Of a DNA stretch of 64,000 nt, positions 10,943 to 23,749 are shown one piece after another. The stretch is from Antitrichia curtipendula. Lineage: Eukaryota > Streptophyta > Bryopsida > Hypnales > Leucodontaceae. Both the position numbers and the translations under genes were made by a program. The stretch lies in assembly GCA_951230915.1 (NCBI GenBank), contig OX579638.1:31348322-31412321 (forward strand). Reading direction: 5' to 3'. Numbering within the stretch: the stretch's first letter is position 1; the number at the start of each line of letters is the position of its first letter. Below the pieces are notes generated by a model that did no database searches, was not told where the DNA came from, and worked only from the letters and a program-made list of their open reading frames with translations.

Positions 10943-13900
10943 TTCCCTCGGGAGCCCTGTCTGCCTGCTTCCACCTGTTTTCTTCTTCTGTTGTAGTCCT
11001 GTATTGATTGTCAGTATTATTTTCGCCAGGATTTTCATGTCCTGATATAATCATGGCCATATTACTAAAGCTTAGTCTTGCATGTACCAAAACTTTCGGA
11101 GTCTCAACGCAGACAGTCATTTTCGAGAGACCACAGCTCTTTCTCGGATGATGAGAACACGGACTGATTTGCCTGGTAACCGGGTGTGAGATAAATGCTG
11201 CTGCATGTAGCAATCTTCACCCTTCTGTACTCTGAGAGTCGTATAGTTGTAAATTTTAATTCATGAAATTGTATTCCCAGAGTATATAGAGATAGAGAGC
11301 AGAGTGTATAGCATGCTCGTTTTTCTGATATGTTATTGCTCGTGCTTCCTTTTTTGCGAGATCTTAGCATGTGATCAATAGACAAATTTATGTTCATGAC
11401 ACTCAGAGAACCTTTGTAGAGCACCCTCTAAATTAGCTTGAAAAAGAAAATTGCCACCTTGTTTTGCAAAGTTGAGATCCATTTGAGCAAGTGAGAGCTC
11501 TTCAAGTCAATGCACCATTGCCTTTATGTTAGGAAATCATAGCTGTAAGTTTGCATGATTCCGTCGATATGGCATAAATTTGTTCCAACCACACTCTTTC
11601 AACACTCTCAAATGACAATCTGTGTAATAAATTGCTCATTTTCTTTGTGACATCAAAATCTGTCTTATCGTGTACCCATTAGATTGGACAACATTTCAAA
11701 GTTGTGAACATGCCTGAGAGTGCTAATAGGAATCCATTTGTTCCTCAAGGTGTGTCATTATAAAGTGTTGTGTATAAGTGACACTGCTCAAAAAATTTCG
11801 TGCCACTGCTTAAGATTTCTACTAGCACCCAAGTACATTCATTTGCCCAATAAAAAGAGGAAGAATGTGCATTGAATCTACAAGACAACCTTCAGGAAGT
11901 TTCACATGTGTGCACAAAAGTGAGAATTGTTTTACAGTCTTTGATTCTTTACTATTTTCAAGATCATAGAATAAGTCATATACTTTGAAGTGCATTGTCA
12001 AGCTCAACATTCTTTAATACAACAAAATTAGTACACTAATCACAAAGGAGTTTAACTTCTTCATGAACTTATAATAATATCAACCATTTCATTTTATTTT
12101 ATTTGCCAACAATATTTAGATGCCCGCAAATAATTGGTAGTATGGGTGCTTCAGTGCTTGCCATATAATGAGGTTTTAGAATATTTCATCCCCATAATCT
12201 TGGTGCATCAAGGCTTAAACCATTTAATATCATTTCAAAGATTAAATTTTTTTTTTTTTCTTCTAATATTCTTTGCATGATCAATTTATTTTCTTCATGG
12301 CTTCTAAGTTGCTCTTCTTCCATCCTCTCCTCCTCATTTTCTTTTCTTTTAATTTGTAGACCATAAATGCCTACAAAAGCATGGTTTGCAATATGTTTTT
12401 GATGAGCTTCTCTATCTTTCTTTTCTTCTTTTTCCATCAAGTAGATAACTTTGTACAAGTTTCATATTAAAGGAAACTAGATCACAAGTAAGTCATCAAT
12501 GCAAAAGTTTTATGCATGTTAATTCAAACAAAATTATACATACTAAATATATACAATCACTGAAATGTAAATTAAATTTTTTTTTTACAAAACTTAAAGT
12601 AAGAAATAAACAAGTTTTAACAATTTTGATAGGATTCTTGATAAGGTCTTCAAGATGGTCTTACCATAATATGTAGTTTATTTCCATGTATCATTACATG
12701 TATAATTTTGATACAAAAATAAAAATTTATTTCATTACTAATAGTTAAATATTTTACACTTACTAAAAAAAATCAATTATACAATAACTTTTACTAAGAG
12801 ACCATAAATTGAACTCACAATAAAATACAAAATATATTAAAAAAATTTGAATTATTGAATTTTATGAGCGCTTTATTCTCACCTTTGGAATAAATCGAGC
12901 ACAAATGGGTTCTATTTGAATTTGACGTTAATCTCCTAAAAGTGTCTAGAGTTCTCCGATTGTAACTTCCAAGCAATAGATAACCTTGAATGTATGTTTT
13001 TTTAAATTATGAATGCCTAATTGCAAAATCTAACTAAAGAAGTCTCAAATTGATAAATCAAATTAAGCAAAGATTTCACTAAACTAAGTCGTAGAGCATA
13101 TAATTTACTTTTTGAAAAGCTAAAATATATTTGAAACAAAAACTTCTATAAGAAGTTATCATTGGATGAAGTTTTGACTTAAGACTTCCCTTTGAAACTT
13201 CATCCATTGATATCTTCCAAACTATCAATTTAAACTAACTTTGGATATTAAGGTTGAGTTCTAAACTAATTCTAGTTCTTGAACATAAAGTTTCACTTTA
13301 GATGATCAAATAACTAACAACTTCATCCAAATCTAAACTAAGACTAAACTTCATCCTACAGTAGTTATCTCAATATTAATCTAATTTCTAAGTGTAAGTT
13401 AGTTTTGGAATCCCTAGAAGGTACCATAAATTATTTTATCCCTAGGAATATTTTTTGGTCGTCTTTAACTCTAAAGCTCTAACCTAAGGGTTTAATTTTT
13501 ATTTCTAATTTTAATTCTAAATAAAATTAAAAGTCAAAGAGTAAAGTTAGGATTTTATACCATCAAGCTCATAGACAGCACGGTTATGTTCTCATGTACA
13601 AAGATTGTAATCTCTTCATAATGACTATGCCACTCATCTTTATTGGATACTATTTTCATCCAAATGTTACATCAGGTGTCGTTTTTAAATTTTTCACATA
13701 GCTGACTTCCCTTATGTTTTTACATTTGGTCAAGGTTTTATCTCAATCCATAGTAACTTTCACTAACTTATCCAAAGTTAAACCAAAATCCCTTGCCAAC
13801 GTGGCAGTTCTATGTTTTCTTGGACATTGTACACAACGCGACTATATTTTTTTCGATGTCTCATGAAACATCACCATTGCTCAAGATATCAACTCGTTTT

Positions 13901-14788
13901 GCCTATAACATCCAATGTTTTTTGGAACATCCAACTCAATTCTGCCTCCCATGGCTACAATCCCATCTTCATGTTCAAGTTTTGAAAAACATGCTTGTTT
14001 GTTGCTAACATAAAAAAAAACAGGTGCTCCTACTAGTACATGGTCCATCTAGCCATTGTATCATTTACAAGCTATAGTTGAGATTAATTCTAGACCACAT
14101 GATATGGTTTATACATAATATATATGTATACAATGTTTATTTTTGTATGTGGTGCATCAGTTCTAATGATTGACAACTAAATCTCTCAGATTTCTTCTAA
14201 TTCACTTATTGTAGTTATTGCATTGAAGTAGTTAAAATCTACAATTGAAAATATTAAAAAGTATCTTATACTATGGATTTAGGAAAATATGCATCCACAG
14301 TCACAATTCTATGATTATTTCCTAAGAAAAAAAATTCAAACAAAGACTTCTCTATTCACCATTTCTTTGTGATGGTTCTTAACATTTTTATTTTTTAAGG
14401 AATTTTAGCTACAACCTTTGTTTTCCATGCTCTATACTCTACACTATACATTCTATGCTTCCATAGTAGTGTTGTTCCTTTCATTGGATTGCTCAAAATA
14501 TATACTTTAAAGAATTTTACATACAAGATCCTAAATTGGCTCCTTTAAGTTGGTAAATGATGTCTATATAGAGTGTGGACAAGAAATCATAGATTTTTGT
14601 AAAGGACAAAAATCACCAGCTTTCAAGCTATTCATTCCTTCTTACACAAACACATGTGAATTCCCTCCCATTGAACTTGAGATGATAGTGTTAACAAAGA
14701 CCTAGTGTTCTTCAATATTGAGTGAAACAATTCCTCAATGCTATAACAATTGCTACCAAATAATCAATTTGGACCAAGAATTCAAAAC
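10943..14788. other. Intergenic between the fibrillin gene and the MITE
   Basis: The first few hundred bases are probably the fibrillin 3' UTR. The remainder is AT-rich. One frame on the minus strand (12186-12437) would encode a very Glu/Lys-rich, coiled-coil-like peptide of about 83 residues. It has no relative I know and may be chance or a gene scrap. Nothing else is supported. Confidence 0.4.
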
Positions 14789-15155
14789 CATTACAAAAAA
14801 TTTCAGCCCTGGAAAAGGCTGCTAACAGCTCATTTTCGGCACCCCTGTGGTGCAATTACAGAAAAAATAAAAAAATATTTTTTTATTTTTTTAATATTTT
14901 TTTATAAATAATAATAATAAATAATAATAATAAAATATTAAAAATATTAAAAAAATATTAAAAAAATAAAAAAATATTAAAAAAATATTAAAAAAATAAA
15001 AAAATATTAAAAAAATAAAAAAATCTGACAGAACACTGACGTGGTCGAAATTCGACCACGTCAGCGATTTCAGTTCAGAAGGGGATTTCTCTCTACTTGC
15101 ACCGGGGTGTGTGCAGAACTCACGGCCTTTTCCAGGGCTGATATTTTTTGTAATG
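14789..15155. mobile_element. MITE with ~30-bp terminal inverted repeats
   Basis: The ends are CATTACAAAAAATTTCAGCC and, at the right, the inverse GGCTGATATTTTTTGTAATG. The repeat extends inward to GGAAAAGGC, about 30 of 31 matching. The 367-bp body holds a long A/T stretch built of AAAAATATT-type words (about 14870-15022) and a 29-base palindrome. No reading frame for a transposase is present. I do not see a clear target duplication, so the superfamily is open. Confidence 0.75.
15036..15064. repeat. Perfect palindrome with ACGT cores inside the MITE
   Basis: Two 14-base arms, CTGACGTGGTCGAA and its inverse, flank a single A. Each arm contains TGACGTGG, an ACGT-core word of the type bound by plant bZIP factors. 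Whether it is a regulatory site or only a hairpin of the element cannot be told from sequence. Confidence 0.7.
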
Positions 15156-15605
15156 CTTACATTAATTCCAACTACTTTTCTTTAGTGCACCACCTATACA
15201 CATCAATTGTTTGCCACCAATACATGTTTCTTTGTCCAAATGCCTATATCTAAATGTCATTCACCTAGGAATCTTTTGTTACTAGATCCTTACAAGTAGC
15301 TTTGGGACACTATAAAGTTTCACAATAAATGAATGATCATATTTGAGAACCCTTGGCTCAACAAAGTTTAAGTTGATTTGTATGGGGATATGAATAATTT
15401 CTACTTCTATAATTCAAAATTGACATTCTCTTTTAAATCTCTCCAAAAAATTTGAATTCTTTTGGAATTAAAATTAGAAATAATACTATCTTTAAAAATA
15501 AAAATAAAAATTTTCATACATACATAGTATAGATTACAAGAAAAAAAGAATTAAAGTAAAGGTTGTCTATGCTGGCCTACATGGTCAAAGACTTGTCAAG
15601 ATTCA
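15156..15605. other. Short intergenic stretch downstream of the NBS-LRR relic
   Basis: AT-rich sequence between the MITE and the 3' end of the kinase-NBS-LRR locus. It probably includes that locus's 3' flank. No feature is recognised. Confidence 0.4.
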
Positions 15606-15759
15606 TCATGGAAATAAGACCCTAAAACTTAGAGGAAACCTCAATTTCATTGCAATTTGACGTAATAGGAAATACAACTTAAAACGTAATTTACAAAAAT
15701 CAAGACTGTTTATTGCTCTTGACTCATGAATACCTAACTTTGAAATCAAGTTGCCTAAT

Positions 15760-18740
15760 TCTATGGTAAGGCTGCTGAACTTGAACTTTCCAAACCTAAA
15801 ATGGTCAAGGAAGACAAGTTCCCCACTTCCTTTGGTAAGGCCGCCAAACTTGAACAATCTCTCAAATCTAGAAAGATCAAAGAAGACAAGTTTCCCACTT
15901 CCTCTGGCAAGGCCACTAAGTTTAAACACCCCTTTAATTCTAGAGAAATCAAGAAAAATAAGTTCCCCACTTCCTTTGGCAAGGTTGCCAATTTTAAACA
16001 CCCTATCAAATTTAGAGAAGTCAAGGGAGAGAAGTTCCCTACTTCTTTTGGCAAGGTTGCCAAGCTCAAACAATAACTCAAATCTAAACTTGTCAAAGAA
16101 GACAAATTCCCTATTGTCTTTGGCAAGGCCGCCAAGCTTGAACAACAACTCAAATCTAAACTTGTCAAGGAAGAAAAATTCCCTATTGTCTTTGGCAAGG
16201 CCACCAAATTTGAACAATATTTCAAATCCAAAGTCGTCAAGGAAGACAATTTTCCCACTTCCTTTGGCAAGGCTGCCAAGCTTGAACAATATTTCAAATC
16301 CAAAGTTGTCAAGGAAGACAATTTCTCCACTTCCTTTGGCAAGGTTACCAAGCTTGAGCAACTCTCTAAATTTAAACTAGTAAAGGAAGACATGTTCCAT
16401 AGTTTTTTTTGGCAAAGCCACCAAGCTTGAACAACCTCTTAAATCTAAAGTGGTCAAGGAAGACAAGTTCCCCATTTTCTTTGGCAAGGTTGCCATGCTA
16501 GAACAACCCTCCAAATCTAGAATGGTCAAGGAAGACAAGTTCCCCACTTCTTTTGGCAAAGCTGCCAAATTTGAACACCAATGTAAACCTAGAGTGGTCA
16601 AGGAAGACAAGTTCCCCATTTCCTTTGGAAGAGCCACCAAACTTGAACATCTACCCAAATAGAAAGTGGACAAGAAAAATAAATTTCCCACTTCCTTTGG
16701 CAAAGCTACCAAATTTGAACATTTATACAAATCTATTTTGGTTAAGGAAGACAAGTTCCCCACTTCTTTTAGCAAGATGATCAAGCTTGAACAACCTCTC
16801 AACCTGAGAGTAGTCAAGAAAGACTATTTCCCCACTTCTTTTGGCAAAACCACCAAGCTTGAACAATCCTCCAAATCTAGAGTGGTTAAGGAAAAGAAGT
16901 TCCCATATTCATTGGCAGGGTTGTCAACTTTGGACAGTCTTTCAAATCTAGAGTAGTCAAAGAAGACAAGTTCCCAAGTTCCTTTGGCAAGATCACTAAG
17001 CTTGAACACCACCACATATTAAGAGTGGTCAAGGAAGATATGTTCCCTACTTCCTTTGGCAATGCCACCAAGCTTGAACACTCTCTCAAATCTAAAGTGG
17101 TCAAGGAAGACAAATTCCCCACTTCCCTTGGCAAAGCCACCAAGCTTGATCACCGCCACATATTAAGAGTGGTCAAAGAAGACAAATTCCCCACTTCCTT
17201 TGGCAAGGCTACCAAGCTTGAACAACTCTCCAAATTTAAAATAGTGAAGGAAGACAAGTTCCCCATTTCTTTTGGCAAGACTGTCAAGCTTGAACAGTCT
17301 CTCAAATCTAAAGAAGTTAAGGAAGATAAGTTCCCCACTTCCTTTGGCAAGACTGTCAAGCTTGAACAGTCTCTCAAATCTAGAGTGGCTAAGGAAGACA
17401 AGTTCCCCACTTCCTTTGGCAAGGCTTCAAACTTCAAACATCCCCACATATTAAGAATGACCAATGAAGACAAGTTCCCCACTTCCTTCGGCAAGATTGT
17501 CAAGCTTGAACAGTCTCTCAAATCTAAAGTGGTTAAAGAAGATAAGTTCCCCACTTCCTTTGGCAAGGTTGCCATTTTTGAACAACCTTCCAAATCTAGA
17601 GTGGTTAAGGAAGACAAGTTTCCTATTTCATTTGGCAAAGCCACCAAACTTGAACACCCTTCCAAACCTAAAGTGGTCAAGGAAGACAAGTTTCCCATTT
17701 CCTTTGGCAAGGCCACCAAACTTGAACACCCACTCAAATAAAGAGTGGTCAAAGAAGACAAGTTCCCTACTTCTTTTGGCAAAGCCATCAATTTTGAACA
17801 CCGATGCAAATCTAAAGTGGTCAAGGAAGATAAGCTCCCCATTTCCTTTGGAAGAGCCACCAAACTTGAACATCCACCCAAATAGAACGTGGTCAAGGAA
17901 GATAAGCTCCCCATTTCCTTTGGAAGAGCCACCAAACTTGAACATCCACCCAAATAGAACATGGTCAAAGAAAACAAGTTCCCAACTTCCTTTGGCAAGG
18001 CTGCCAAGCTAGAACAACCTTCCAAATCTAGAATAATAAAATAAGAGAAGTTTCCCAATTCCTTTGGCAAGGCAACCAAGTTTGAACACCCTTTCAAATC
18101 TAGAGTGGTCAAGGAAGACAACTTCCTCAATTCCTTTGGCAAGGTTGTTAAGCTTGAACAACCTCTCAACATGAGAGTGGTCAAGGAAGACAAGTTCCCC
18201 ACTTCCTTTGGCAAGGCTGCCAAGCTTGAACATCCACCCAAATAGAGGGTGGTCAAAGAAGATAAGTTCCCCACTTCCTTTGGCAAGGTTGCCAAGCTTG
18301 AACATACTCTTAAATCTATAGAGGTTAAAAAAGACAAGTTTTCCACTTCCTTTGGCACAGCCACTAAACTTGAACAACACCACATATTAAGAGTGGTTAT
18401 AGAAGACAAGTTCTCCACTTCCTTTGGCAAGGCTACCAAGTTTGAACACCCACCCAAATCTAAAGTAGTCAAAGAAGATAAGTTTCCCACTTCTTTTGGC
18501 AAAGCCATCAAGCTTAAACACCCCTCCAAACCTAAAGTGGTCAAGGAAGACAACTTTCCCACTTCCTTTGGTAAGGCCACCAAGCTTGAACACCCACTCA
18601 AATAGAGAGTAGTTAAGGAAGACAAGTTTCCTACTTCTTTTGGCAAGGTTGCCAAGCTTGAACACCCACTCAAATTGAACGTGTTCAAGGAAGATAAGTT
18701 TCCAACTTCTTTTGGCAATGTCACTAGGTTAGAGCAAAAA
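15760..18740 (-). repeat. Tandem array of ~72-bp LRR-coding units
   Basis: About 40 head-to-tail units of close to 72 bp each encode one 24-residue LRR with the pattern LPKEVGNLSSLTTLxLxxCSSL. The first 22 full units (to 17153) are in one open frame. Units at 17835-17960 are almost identical over two consecutive periods, a sign of recent unequal exchange. Because the period is a multiple of three, open frames also appear on the antisense strand; these are not genes. Confidence 0.9.
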
Positions 18741-21700
18741 CTCAAATTTAGTCTCAGTAGGATATTGCTAGATGCAAATTTGTTTGGTAATTGCTCAAGG
18801 AATCCAAGCCCTATTAGATCAAGAGTCTTTAGTGATGCACAAGTGCCACAAAGATTTGATATCCTTTGTTGTAAAATAACTGAAGTATTTGATGGAAGTG
18901 CATGTGGCGATTCAATCCTTTTTTCAGAGTTTCCTATAATAATTGCCTCCAATTTAGAACATTGTAAAGCTATTTGAAGTAGTAAGCCAAAGTTGTCAAC
19001 ATGTGCTTTAGGATTGCCTAAAACGCTCACCAAAATCAATAGACAAAGTTTTTCAAAGTCAAAACTATGGTCTCTTTTAACCAAAGGAAAATGATGGATG
19101 ATAGTCTTTTGCCAAGAAATGCCTTCAAGGACCTCAACATCCTGCATTATAAAAATTCAGATTAGAATATATTACACCTTCATATAGTAGCTTCAAATGA
19201 TAATTGTTTCATGAATGATGAGTTTTTTGGCATATCTTAGAATTCATAATTCTTGAAATGATATAGGTTTGAATGTTCACTAACTACATTCAAAAATATA
19301 TAGCAAAACATATTATTCATGCTCAATTGCACAGTTGCACTATTGAAATCTTACCTTGTTTGTAAAACCACTTTCTCGTATCATAGATGCTTTCCATATT
19401 CTTGTACCTTTGGCAATCATTCGTCCCATATCACGTAGTTGGTCATGCATTTCTAGAATGTCACCATCTTCATTGACCTTCAACAATGACACGTTGATCA
19501 ATCTTTCCAATTCGTCCACTGGAAGGGTGCCATCCTTGGACCATATGGATAAGATTGTCTCTTTTGATATGCCAGATGGATATACATCTCTACAAAAGAA
19601 ACAAGCCACATCCAAAAACATCTTCTTTTCAACACCATCGTTCAATCCATCATAGCTTATTTGCAAAGTGTTCCAAATTTCTTCATCACCATCTAAATTT
19701 CTTCCTCTTGCCATCCTTTGTAATGCTCGTTCCCAACATCGCAACCTCTCTTTACCACGGAGAAATGCACCCATCACTTTCAAACTCAAAGGCAAGCCAT
19801 TGCAAGCTTTCACAATATGCTTGTGTAAATCTTCAAAGTCCAGTGATAGAGGAGCTACACCCCAAGAAAGGTGAGTGGTTAAAAGCATTGTTGCTGCCTT
19901 TTCATTCAACAATTCAACGTTCAACCTTCCCTCAATGCCCACAAATGATTCCATAGTACTCCATTTGCGTGTTGTGAGAATTATTGTGGTGCCCATACTA
20001 GCTTCAATAATGTCCGGAGGTACTATATCATGCACTTGAGCTTCATCCTTGATATCATCTAGGATTAAGAGAACCTTCTTTTCAACCAAGAGTTCTTTCA
20101 TTATTTTTTGGGCATCTTTAAAATTCTTGGGTTTTTGATCTTTTCCAAGTTTTGGTAATATCTCACACAATATCTCAAACAAACTTTGATAGTTTTTGGA
20201 TTGTGTAACAAAACATGATGCGTGATATGAAGATTTCACTATTGCATCATCAAATATTGCCTTTGCTAGTGTGGTCTTGCCAATTCCACCCATGACTACA
20301 ATGCCTACATAATTCTTCTTCAAAAGTCCTTTGGCTTTAGATAATTGATGTTCCAAATCAACTAAAATTTCCTTTTGAGGAGAAATTGGTTCATCCACCT
20401 ACACAAAATACAAAAGTCATTTCTAGTAAATCATTCTCATATCAAAATAAAACATTACAATTAAAACCATCAATGTCAAGCACCCAAACACTAGTAAATG
20501 AATTATGTAGTTTAGTAATTTCATACCTTTGGAACATGGTCCACAATGGACTTTGAAGCTCTTGAGGTAGAAGGGGAACCAAATTGTGGAACCATCTTCC
20601 ATGAATAGGTTCCCTTCCAAAAAGACTTCTTTAAAGTTGTAAGCCTTTTACAAATTTCAGAAAATGTTGGCCGTTGAAGAGGATCTTGAGACCAACATTC
20701 TTGAATTAAGTTGGTGAGTTCTTCACAATTGTTGGGGAGGTTTGGTCGCAAGATTTGATTGCTTTTGCCATGTGTACATGAAATTTGATCAACAAAATCT
20801 TTTGGTTCCAAACCAAAGTATGGAATTTTTCCAGATAGAATCTTTGAACATATCATGGCAAATGACCATACATTAGCTCGAAATGGATGCAATGGAGTTT
20901 TACTTTCCTTGATCATTTTAGGAGCCATGTACCCAAATGTTCCAACTGTATACTTTGATGGCTCATGATTCTCTAAATTGTTGCAGACCTCCAACTGAGA
21001 AGTTCCATAATCGGTGACTTTGAATATGCGGCAAGGATCCAAATCCTCCATAGATATTGACCTTGACAACACATTATTTGGCTTCAAGTCAAGATGAGCA
21101 ACTTGCATGTCATGAAGGTAATACACACACTTGGCAATTTGGTGCATGACGTCAATTGCAAGATAATAGGATAAAGAACTCTTTTCATTTGTCAATACGG
21201 TAGACAAGCTTGATTCCATAAGCTCCATCACCAAATACATCTCAGCTCTTTCATCTTCCTCTTAAACAATCTCATCAAGATTTTTGTTAGTTCCACAACC
21301 AACAAATTGGACAAGATTGGGATGGCTCAAGCCTGCCAAGATGCCAGGCTCTTTACGAGAATTCATAAGAAATTCAGGATCGCCTTCCAACACTTTGGTG
21401 GCACACGCAAGGCCCAACCAATTCGATTTGAACACGTTTCCATAACTTCCTTTACCTATTTGTTTGATTAATTTAGGTATCTTAAAATTATTTGAAACTT
21501 CCAAAGCATCCAGATCCCCACCATCAACTCGATCCAAATTTCTAAGTCTCAACAATAGATGTTGTGTTATTTCATATTCTTCTGGCTCTTCTTCTTGAAG
21601 TACAAGTTCAAGCTTTTGCTTCAATAATTGTTCATCTTCAAGAACTTGTTTATAGGTAGCCGCATCAAACTGAATAAATGAGATATCATTTGATTGATTT

Positions 21701-22099
21701 GGATGGTGGTGTAAGTACACATCACATGTTGTATCATAACAACATTTCAAATCCAAAAGCAACTCACGAAAAGTTTCTTTGTTTTGGAGTTGAAATACAA
21801 CTAAATGACACCATCGATCTTGTTTGGTGCAATTTTCTCCCACAATCTCTATTTTCTTTTGAAGATAGCACAACTCTTCAAAAATAGATTGGAACTTGAG
21901 ATCCTCAATAGCACTTGACAACATTTTGTTGATCCCCTTCATGACTTGTAAGAGCTTGACAAAAAGATGTATGCATTGATTTTTAATCCAAGACTTTGTT
22001 CTCTGTAGACACTTCCATATCCTTTAAGCATTTTTCAAATCTTGGCATAATACTGCATAGTCTATTACAATACTCACTTTGCTCTTGTAAGAAATCCAT
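15761..22099 (-). pseudogene. Kinase-NBS-LRR resistance-type gene, broken
   Basis: Order along the minus strand: N-terminal region and protein kinase (about 22099-20527), intron, NB-ARC exon (20398-19355), intron, LRR exon (from 19141). The kinase has the Gly-rich loop GKGSYGNV, a Lys in ACATK, HLDLKPNN as catalytic loop, DYG for DFG, APK for APE and ANVWSF for DVWSF. The NB-ARC has P-loop GGIGKTT, LILDD, TTR, CNGLPL and MHDQLRDMG. About 40 LRRs of the form LPKEVGNLSSLTTLDL follow. Kinase-NBS-LRR proteins are immune receptors known from mosses. Damage seen: a probable frameshift near 22010; in-frame TAA at 21262-21264 inside the kinase; TGA at 17150-17152 where neighbours have Cys; loss of one base near 16900; TAG at 16824-16826; and a frameshift in the A-run at 16404-16411. 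A shortened NBS-LRR product is conceivable, but the locus as a whole reads as a pseudogene. Confidence 0.85.
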
Positions 22100-23690
22100 T
22101 GTCAAGAAGATGACCATCTACATCAAAAACAATGTCATTTCAATCAATGAGTGGAGTGGCGTATCAAAATTCTAGAAGAGCTTCAAATAAAATCCAAAAA
22201 AAATAATTAGAAAATAACATCCAAACCTACAAAAATAGCAAAATTCCAAGACAATGTCAAATAACTAATATATTCAAAATTATGTCATATACAAAGCCAT
22301 TTTAAATCAAGAAAGCAAGTCCCTTTATAAACTTAGTACCATACAAAAATAAAAAAGTTAAAGCTACTACACTTGTATCAACTCTTTCAAGTTTCATGCC
22401 ACAATTTTAAAATTATAATTCATAAGTATTTCAACAATTTTATGATGTACATTACCCCTTAAAAGAACTTGGGAGAACCATGTATAGGACATTGTATTTG
22501 TCTCTTAGAATTCAAATTGTGTACTAAAATTTGGTACAACATATACTAGTGGATTGGTAGTTTGACAATTATAATCTCCCATTTGAATTTCATTTCAATA
22601 TATACATGTTATGATACACAAATACAACACCATGTAATTTAGATAAGTGATGATATTGTCACTTCTCACATATATTGGAGGCACAAAAATGAATCAAATT
22701 ATTAGTATTATGGGTCATTGGGATCTAAATCAACACAAAGATTAACTTTTGCTGTTGTTGTACACTTCATTCATGCACTTTCTATGTCAAATACACAAAA
22801 CCATCATGCTACGAATGCAATTTGGAAGTTTACTTGAAAGAATTTTACTAGAAGATGATTGAAATTTCAAAAAACACACTAGTGGACCATGGAAATTGCA
22901 TTGTAAATTAGGACAAGAAAATAAGTCTTCATCAGTGCATTAAAAATGATGCCATTAATCCAAAATCATACTTTTGAATCTCTATGGGTGAAAAAGAACA
23001 AATATACAGATCATATTCACATTCACTCATCCACAAAATCTCTATCCAACTCTAGTGTAACAAGGAAATTTTCAATTCCAATCCATTAACATTCCTTCTT
23101 CACCATTACTTTACATAAATTTGCACTAAATATCATCAAGATTGTTTCATTGGCATATATTTTCTCCAAAGGCCATTCTACTTGCATACTTTCAAATGCC
23201 ATCTATCAAAAATAGAAACATAAGCACATAGTAATTGTCTAGTTTATAACCTATAGAATACATTTATGATAACATCATATCACAATAGTTGATTTAGATT
23301 TCCTTCAAAGGCTAAACTATCACTATTTCAAACCAGAGCTCAAAATTATAGACAAGTGCAGAATAAAATTACTAACAATTTAGGATGACAATATAACTTT
23401 TAACAAACAAGTGGTGGTATTATATTCAAATTAACTAAATGTTAATGACTTTCTATCCCAAAGTGACAAATGCCTCATATCTTATATTTGAAGATGAAAA
23501 TTTCTAGAACATATGAACGAAGTTGTAAAGAAATTTTACTATTTGATTTCCATTGTTGCATTTGCATTGATGTTATAATGCAAAAAGCAAAAATGATGAT
23601 AATTGATGCTCAAAGGTAATGTCTCCCAATTGAAAGGCCAAACCTATATCACTTGCTAATTTAAAGAGGTAAGACATCCTCAAACAAAGG

Positions 23691-23694
<4 letters not shown>

Positions 23695-23747
<53 letters not shown>
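23695..23747. repeat. (TA)n microsatellite
   Basis: About 26 uninterrupted TA dinucleotides. Confidence 0.95.

Positions 23748-23749
<2 letters not shown>

Noticed and set aside
10791..11213. 140-aa minus-strand frame at the fibrillin 3' end.
   Set aside because: Antisense to exon 4 and the 3' UTR; low-complexity start and no homology recognised.
12186..12437. Glu/Lys-rich minus-strand frame with coiled-coil look.
   Set aside because: Isolated, no homologue known to me, and its bias could come from an A/T-rich low-complexity stretch; mentioned only in the intergenic entry.
17025..17741. Long open frames on the plus strand and in other minus-strand frames across the LRR array (for example 238 aa at 17025-17741, 251 aa at 15606-16361).
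   Set aside because: They are by-products of a 72-bp repeat whose period is a multiple of three; their proteins are mere shadows of the LRR codons.
15760..18740. Regular array reminiscent of a CRISPR or satellite.
   Set aside because: Units are contiguous, without spacers, and encode LRRs in one frame.
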